A stretch of 64,000 nucleotides of DNA from Membranipora membranacea (lineage: Eukaryota > Bryozoa > Gymnolaemata > Cheilostomatida > Membraniporidae). The DNA lies in NCBI GenBank assembly GCA_914767715.1, contig OU612065.1, forward strand, positions 620,001-684,000. The letters are read 5' to 3'. Under the pieces are notes generated by a model. The model saw nothing but the letters and a program-made list of their open reading frames with translations. It was not told the origin of the DNA and made no database searches. This document shows positions 56,701 through 64,000 of the stretch, piece after piece (the stretch's first letter is position 1; the number at the start of each line of letters is the position of its first letter). A program made the position numbers and the translations under genes.

Positions 56701-59700
56701 AACTGGCCATAACCAATACACAGCATGTGTGAGAGAGCCTTGAACAGCGCTTTGCTATACTGCTCCCACCAATGAGCATTCTGTAAGAAAAATGAAAACT
56801 ATATATTGAAAAATGTAAATCTATTGCTCGACACGTGTCATTTTTCATTGTTTGGGATGACAGAAAATCAAATTTCCCATGAATTAAAGTTGCAGTAGTT
56901 GAAGGATACACACCTCTAGGTTGTTGAGAACAATCCAAGAATCATGTGGCAAGCCTTGAATAACTGGTACAAAGAACTGAATACAGCCGCTCCAATGGCC
57001 CATCAGCACCATCACACATATCAGGTTAAACAGCTTCACCACTATGCTGGCCAGACTGAAAAACTAAAAATATCGTTGCTATGTTTTACAAAATGCTTGC
57101 TGTTAATGGCATTTGGCAAGAATGAATAATGATAATAATGACAAGTCACTTGTAATGTATAGACTTCACTACCAACCGACAGATGGGTACATCAACAGAG
57201 GCGGTTTGAGTCTCCAACCCCATAACACATCTGAGGGAGACTGCGTCAACATAGATTTGCCCAATTTACAGTGGTAGCCTACAAAGGCTATAACAAACAG
57301 TAAGTTCACAAATGACTAAGATGCAGATTTCTGACAGTAAAGGTGTGAGGACATGATGTTAAATCACAAGAAAGGTGTTTAAGTCAACCTGTGAACTACT
57401 CAGAGCTAACCCAACTACCCGAGAATGTTAAGGAATTAGAAGCAACTCAAACCGCCTCTGGGATCGGTTCAGGTTTTGAGAGAGCAAGCATGCATTTTAT
57501 TTTCTCTACATACCGTTTTATACCCCTGGGGAGAAAATAACAATTACTGAAAACTGGTGAGATAGATTGGGACGATAGACAAACAATGATGTCTTTTTAC
57601 AAAGACTATTAGAAAGAATTCAGACAGCGGGTTAAGGTTTAGAATTGTGAATTAATGTTAGTTAAGTGCTTTCTTTGCATTTTTTACATCACAGCGATAA
57701 GTTTGGAGAAAGTATGGTGAGTGTAAAATCTTCATTTACTATGTGTTTGCGAGAGTTACTGACTTACCTCCTGCCACAGCCTGACATATCTGACTAGTCG
57801 GGATATCCTCAGAAGTCTAAGCAGCTGTAAGAGTTTGGCTAATCTGAGAATTCTGAGTGCTCGCCCAGCTGAATATGACTGCCCTTCTAGGCCAAGAAAT
57901 ACATAATCGAGGGGAAGACTGCTGATGAAGTCGATAGCAAACCATGACTTGAGGTACCTCAGTGCTATCAGTTTTGGGTCCAAAATAACGTTACCATGGG
58001 ACTCATCATCAATGAGACCTAAAAGATAAAAAGACCAAACATGTTATATTACTGCTACTATTATCATTACTGAAACATCATAGATGCCTCGATGGCAGCA
58101 TTTGCAAGATTCTGAAATTCCCATAATATAATCAGTATTGATTGAAATGTCGCCTAACAACAGAGAAATCAGTGAACCGCTGGCACTACTGCGGCTACTG
58201 CTGCCGCTGCTCCTGCCTGAGGATGTTTACCTCGGTAATCACCAGAGAGACTCTCTCCATGACTTTTTAGTGCAAAAGTGCGGCCTTGAACCAGGATACC
58301 ATGATTGCTGTTGTAAATTAGCAAAATGACTAGTTTAGCTGGGTCGGTAAATTTGTTCAATAGATTTTTGAACCTCTGCAGCCTAATCTTTCTCTCAGAC
58401 CATTACACAATTAAATACATAGTAACGAGCTACTGCTGCGTTTGTCTACAGTTTAAGTTAGCTTCAATGAGCCACCCTGATCTTACCAGTGCGAAAGTTG
58501 ATGACGATATCTAAGATGAACATGGTATCACATGTAATATTAAATACTATCCAGTGTGCCCCGACATCATCATAGAAGAATGCTATAGACACGGGCAGTA
58601 CCACCAAATTAGTGATCAGAAAAATGAGCATAAGCAGATCCCAATACAGCCTGAAGGAAAACAAAGAAAACACAGCAGTGAGATCATCGGCAATCTTTAT
58701 AAATAAATACTCTGAAAATGTTTTATGATGGAAGACCTGGTGTCTCCATCCTCAGCATATCATGTTATGTAAATCAGGGCGACACAAACTGTGTCTTTTT
58801 TATCATGTGCATAAAAGTTACTGTCCCTGTCGATGCTGCAGTAGAACGCTGTACTTTATTTAATATCGTTTTCTGTATTGATTCTAAATTCTCACAGCAG
58901 CCATTACCAAATTGTTACTGCAGCAGCATAAGATCAAATTAAACAAGCTGGCATTTTTTTTATGTAGAACTCGATTAGCGCTATTATTTTGGTTTGCTAT
59001 GACGCATTACACCATGCCAATAATGCCAGAATAATCTGGGAAACATCCCATTTAAGTCAAGCAGCAATGTTTAAAAGTCAAAACCTGATCCGATTATTTT
59101 TATTTATTGAATTAGCGCTCTTGACTGCAGGGTTATCCTGGTAAGTCCTCTCAATTTTTAATTGCGATGTTGAAATTTGAGTTCTGCCTTGTTTGAGTGT
59201 CAACTCAACAGACTCCATATGGGTTTCAGCAATGTTGGTATTTTTCATTAATCTCAGTATCACATTTACTCCAAATCAATAACTCAATTTAGCTGATGGA
59301 TCATACCTCACCATTCACTGTACACTGTACACTGTACACTAAAACCCTTATTAAAAGCACGCTCCTGGCCATATGATATTTCTGGTAAATGGACAAAGAT
59401 AACTGAGCTTTCTCTTTTATCAATCCGAGTGAAATAAGACTACACCGGATCACTTCTTAATCAATGATTTTAGATATTTACCTGAAGTTACTACAGGGAT
59501 GTATAATCCATGTTTTAGTAGCCATTTGTCTCCGCTTTTCTTTGAGCAATGCATTTCTGCTTCCAAATAGTTTCATAGCCAGTTTGTTGTCAGATGCTTG
59601 AAAAAATGAATAAAGCTGGTCCCTGAGTTTGAACTCTGAAGGTCGATGACTCCATAAGTTACTCTCCTCTGGTTCGCTGTCGTCTAACAGCGGACTGAAG

Positions 59701-60575
59701 CTCTCCTCCTCCCTGCTGATCCCTCCTGTCTCTGTATCCTCGTCATGTACAGACGGCGTCGCTGACGCTGCCTTCAAGTCATCATCATGTGATAAGCTGA
59801 ACCTCCTATTGGAGGAGCTGATTGAGTTACATCTGTTGACGAGCCCTCCGTTACTGAGACCGTGGTGACACGACGACTCATCCTCTGCCGCAGTAATTAT
59901 CAGATTTAGCTGGTCTGGGTGAGAGAATGAGCGTCTCTTCATTTTTGTATCTTTGTTACTCTGATGAGCTGTTATCCCCTTTGCTGTGTTTCTCCTAATG
60001 TTATTAGTCTTAGTGTTGAGAGTATTAGTGTTGAGAGTATTACTGCGAGGGCGTCTATGACTAGGCTTGTTCACCGAGCTGCTCGGTTGTAATTTGCCTA
60101 TAAAATTTGTTCTGTGAGTTGCTGCTTTCGGATTTTCATTATTGGAAAATGGTGCATTATTAACTCTATGGCTTGAGCGTTTCCTTTCCATTGAACTTTC
60201 TATTTCCTTGAGTGAATGCCGTTGTGTGATTGGCTGTTGTTCAGGGCTGGCTTGCTGCATGACTAGAGGCCTCCTGTCTTGTCTTATTCTGGTATTTTGT
60301 ATATTCTCTGCTCTATCGTTTCCGTTTACATCACCTCCCTCATTATCCGAGCTGTCTGATTTGATGACTTGTTCTGATTCATCCAGTATGACTATACGAG
60401 GCACCTGTAGAGTGTGCTTACCTGCTTGCTGCTGTCGCGGCAACGATGATGACTTATTCTCATCTGTGTTAGAGCATCCGGCGATGTCGCTGTCATATAG
60501 TGGCCTTGTCGATGATTGGTCGAACACGAAATGAAAGTCATTGCTCAAGTCAGATGACATAATACAAAACTTCAT
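53728..60575 (-). CDS. HCN: HCN-type hyperpolarisation-activated, cyclic nucleotide-gated channel
   Basis: Exons 60575-59482, 58650-58487, 58018-57768, (57525-57514 microexon), 57063-56914, 56780-56562, 56463-56317, 56167-55993, 55642-55574, 55207-54969 and 54378-53728 give about 1056 residues. A Ser-rich N-terminus (about 300 residues) leads to the HCN domain ([27 protein letters not shown]). S1-S3 follow, then S4 with [19 protein letters not shown], the pore MLCIGYG, S6 and a C-linker ([18 protein letters not shown]). The cyclic nucleotide-binding domain has FGEICLL and KRTATVRA, keeping the Glu and Arg that contact cAMP. It should carry mixed Na/K current on hyperpolarisation, tuned by cAMP, at the plasma membrane. 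The 217-residue tail is disordered and basic. An acceptor just 5' of the ATG implies an upstream non-coding exon. Confidence 0.95.
57514..57525 (-). CDS. HCN: Putative 12-nt microexon of the HCN gene
   Basis: Minus-strand sequence TTTTCTCCCCAG, then GGGTATAAAACG, then GTATGTAG: strong acceptor, 12 nt, strong donor, phase 0 at both sides. It adds Gly-Tyr-Lys-Thr between WQE and FFSLAS. Without it the S4-S5 linker is about 4 residues shorter than in vertebrate HCN (WEE, seven residues, LAS); with it the spacing is equal. Residue identity to IFHMTYD is low, so length and splice sites are the support. Confidence 0.5.
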
Positions 60576-60579
60576 GAGC

Positions 60580-62170
60580 CTGGAAAAATAATAATAACAA
60601 AGAATTAGTATTAACATTTTATTAAGACAGAAAATACATTGACATGTTAAGGATTTATTTGATGGCTCGAATGTCAGTGGTACTGTAACACACAACATTA
60701 TTGATTGCCACAATCAATGTGGCCATTTAGAGACTGAGAAAGGCAGCAAAACGTAGTGACTGCTCTCTTGAGAACTGTTGTTTTAATCTAACCGCCGCTC
60801 TCTCTCTCTTGTTTCCCATTGTGTCGTTAGAACAATGTTTACCATCCTGAGTGTACGTCCTTTTTTCACTGACTTGATCAAATAATCTATGGTATCACGC
60901 TAAGTCCATTCCAGGTCATTAACAAAATACGCTTTACAAAGCAGTTAAAATATAGGCCTACTCATGTTAAAGTGTATATCTGTGAAAATTATGACGCCAT
61001 TTCAAACAAATAAGCCCAATGGAATTTTTTTAATGGCCTATTTTCTTATTTAAAGAAAAAAAAATTGTTGCACAAATTCCTTTCCACCTTTTGTAAAGCA
61101 TTGTAGTAGATAAAAAATGTGTTTACTTCATGAATACTTCTACAGATATAGAATTATTACTATCTCATGTTTCCATGTATATATTATACCAAACATCCTG
61201 CTAAAAAAATTTGGTACTTTGGTAAACTTTAAAACTTCTTGTTAGAAAAGCTCATATATACCTACATGTAAACCAACTGCTGTGTATTATTAAAGCGCTA
61301 TGTGGCTGGGACCACCGAAATCTGACTGATGTGGTACGTGTCGTTAGCCGTAGGGTGATTATTATGTTTGGTGATTCCGATCTTATGCAGCTATATATGT
61401 TTGTCACTGGAATGAGGAAACCATACGGCTATCTAACTCGTGATTTCCTGGCATATGGCATATGATAATCTATGCTATATTATGGTCTGGTTAATATACA
61501 GTTCAAAATTCATGTGTCAGAGAAAGAATCAAATGTAGATTAATATTGAAGATAATCTATATGTTCCCCTATTAATCAGCTGCTGCTATTAAAAGCTGAA
61601 CAAGTTATTTTAAGAACAGATTCAGCTGACAGAAGGAGACAAAACAGACTGAAGCTAATAATAGTTAGATCTGATTTAAAACAAACAAAAATCCATAAAC
61701 TCCACTGCACTACTATTGTTTTTCAGTCATCGATGATAATTTTTTTTCAATTCAATTCAAAGCTTTTCTGGCAATATGTTGAAATCTTTTCTTCAGCCAT
61801 CAGCCACTCCTCATACTCCTCACTCCTCCTCCTGCACATGTAATAAATATATATCTGCATCTGTGACAGCCATTCAATAACTCGGAGAACAATTGATTTA
61901 AAAATTGGTGATCGTGGACATGTCAAAAGGTCAACCTGAGCACAATGCAGACACACAAACAATGCATTCTGGGTCTGCATTGAGCGGCTCATTGTAATGA
62001 ATATTGAATTTTTTTCTCTATTTGTTAACTGAAAGCAGCTGATTGTGCTAATCTATTAAATATTGATTTTGTTTATTCTGTATTAGATGTATGTACATAG
62101 ACACATGTGTCAATATCCGCGCATGTGCTCGCCAGTAAATACAGCTGATTATCCTAACAGTAATATCTAC
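60580..62170. other. HCN upstream region, no coding feature
   Basis: Begins with the acceptor TATTTTTCCAG that feeds the first coding HCN exon. A non-coding first exon and promoter should lie here or further right. No gene or clear repeat recognised. Confidence 0.4.
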
Positions 62171-64000
62171 CTCTATGGTCTCTACAGAAGCTTCTCAGGC
62201 CTTAGTGGCCTCGGCTCGCGTTGAGCTCGGGGTCATGGTGACCAGAAGTTTGAGCCCCCAAACTCTTACCTGCAGGCCAACAGCCCCCAGCCTAGGGGAT
62301 GACCATGACAAGTCGCGTATGATTATTATTTTAGCGAACATAAGCCTGCACTGTACTGCAGAAAAAATTTTGTTGTCAAAAGTTTGTGATGACCCATGGC
62401 TTATCTTATCTGAAAGTTGTCTTCCTGTCTTTCGGCACTATGAATGATTGTCTTAACAAACCAATCGTTATCCTACAACACTTTCAGTGACAACAGTGAT
62501 TTCCAGATGATCCCTCTCATCATTACAATTAAAATCAAAATCTTGAGCACTAGACGGAGAAAGATTACAAAGAAAGATATAAAAGATATATACAAAAATC
62601 AGCTTGCGGTACGGAGGATTGGATAACGGACGGGCGGATGGTACGGAGGATTGGATAACGGACGGACGGACAGACATACAGTGCTGCTGGTCAGTCTATT
62701 CAAGTAATTGAATATTTCCATTATTAATGAGGCTGGTCAGTTTACTGGTCAGCGGTCAATGGCTATTATTGATGAAGTTGTTTTATTTAATTGAATTAGC
62801 TGATGTTGTGACTTCACAGACCATCGACAGCTCTGACCAAACATGTAAGGCAAAAAATATTACCTCCACCATTTTGCTTCCTCAATGTCCACAGAATTGA
62901 TTAATTAAAAGATTAGAAATATGTAAATGGTGTTAACTGTTAATGCCAGTGACAACTGGTAAAGAAAATGGATTGTTGGTGGGCTTGTTTAATAAACTAT
63001 ATTCAGCTGAAGTTATTTACAGATTTACAGTCACAAGCATACAGGTACGCATATGCTCCTAGAGATTTAGAGCCATTGTTGGTTAGCTTTGTACGCGTAT
63101 GCTCCTAGAGATTTAGAGCCATTGTTGGTTAGCTTTGTAACTCAGCCACTTTTTGTGTTTGTGTTGTTGCTGCGTGACAAGGCTAATTGCTGGTGGAAAG
63201 ATGATAAATTTTGAATTCTTTGTCTTCCTTTTATTACAGAGGCAGATGTGGCTTATTTAGCCTCTATATTGCAGCAGCCAGGACGAAAAAATTAATTATT
63301 TCATATAGAAAAAGGATTTTCATAAATTTGTTATTTCATTGTCCGGCTTTAGACAGCTTACTCTAGACATTATTTCAAAATCTAACTATGGAATGAATAT
63401 TGTTGAGTATTAAAATTGGTCAAGATTATTTGATAACATAATGACATGGCGTTAATTGCAGACTTTCTCTTAGATTGATTCAGTTGCACCAGCTGACGAT
63501 TGATATCTTCCGCCTGCTGACCGATTTGTAGATAACAGCCTGTAGTATAAGCCTTATGTTATAAGATTGTTTTCAAGGTGAGAGGGAGAACTTGCTTACC
63601 CCTCCCTAATATTGTTAAGACAGGCTATAGGCTAACCCATATCAGTAACCACGCTAATGTTTGGGCCCGTTGACACAACAGAGGCTTACAATATCTACAG
63701 CCCATTGCCAGGTTCATCTTATCAGACGTATCTCATGTTTGGCGAAAACAACTGAATTAAACTAAAGCTAAGTGTGAGCAGAGTGTGAAGTGACAGCATA
63801 TGATAAGATTACCTACGATTTATGGTTTTATTGCAATGTGATGTGTATTTTTAATACTATGACCTGGAGTCCAGACGATCATTGTATACTAGAACGTTCT
63901 CTAGGAGTGATGAGAGAATAAAGAACAATGTTACGTATATATTGTATTATATTTGTGTGCAGTTTACTGTACGTTAAGAGGACGTCATCTTTGATCGGTA
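62171..64000. other. No gene recognised; short direct duplications
   Basis: Contains a 32-bp direct duplication at 62608-62671 (GGTACGGAGGATTGGATAAC plus 12 nt, twice) and a 46-bp one at 63045-63137 (GTACGC, ATGCTCCTAGAGATTTAG). A half copy of the TAGCCTGTCTTGA hairpin arm lies at 63615-63627. A GC-richer patch near 62190-62300 may be an old SINE tail. Confidence 0.45.

Overview
This is a window of nuclear DNA from an invertebrate animal. It is AT-rich, with short GT-AG introns (mostly 150 to 800 bp), single-copy animal genes on both strands, and many LINE, SINE and fold-back elements. Seven recognisable animal gene families are present (ELP3, BLCAP, AIFM1, SCP2, rabaptin-5, HCN channel, CAP-Gly), plus a tandem pair of secreted berberine-bridge-type FAD oxidases. 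Gene density and exon structure suit an early-branching marine animal such as a sponge, but no feature fixes the taxon. Exons were assigned by reading splice sites and checking that phases join. Similarity to human proteins is judged from knowledge of the families, not from a search.

Layout. 1-4430: an intact two-ORF LINE (minus strand) lying in an intron of ELP3, whose first two coding exons are at 4726-4997; the rest of ELP3 would lie beyond the left edge. 5000-12300: no host gene recognised; degenerate and tRNA-derived repeats, tiny hairpin elements with target-site duplications, and a 1.56 kb nested fold-back transposon. 12376-12597: BLCAP (+). 13180-19896 and 20556-24645: two FAD oxidase paralogues (+). 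24938-30193: AIFM1 (-), tail-to-tail with the second oxidase. 30721-31462: another fold-back hAT-like element. 33511-35081: CAP-Gly protein (+). 35531-36829: SCP2-domain exons (-). 40181-53195: rabaptin-5 with a C-terminal FYVE finger (+). 53728-60575: HCN-type channel (-), tail-to-tail with rabaptin. 60600-64000: no gene recognised.

The genes do not form one pathway. They cover tRNA modification (ELP3), mitochondrial redox and cell death (AIFM1), sterol/lipid transfer (SCP2), early endosome tethering (rabaptin), membrane excitability (HCN) and secreted flavin oxidation (the paired oxidases).

The most unusual structures are two minisatellites, each made by tandem amplification of an exon-intron boundary. 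Thirteen copies of a 3' splice acceptor occur in AIFM1, and twelve copies of a 5' splice donor (eleven still GT) occur in rabaptin. In both genes my reading is that only the exon-proximal site gives a full-length protein. Also notable are hairpin elements as short as 34 bp with perfect 9-bp target duplications, a LINE ORF1 with an RNase H1-type hybrid-binding domain, and a probable 12-nt microexon in the HCN S4-S5 linker.
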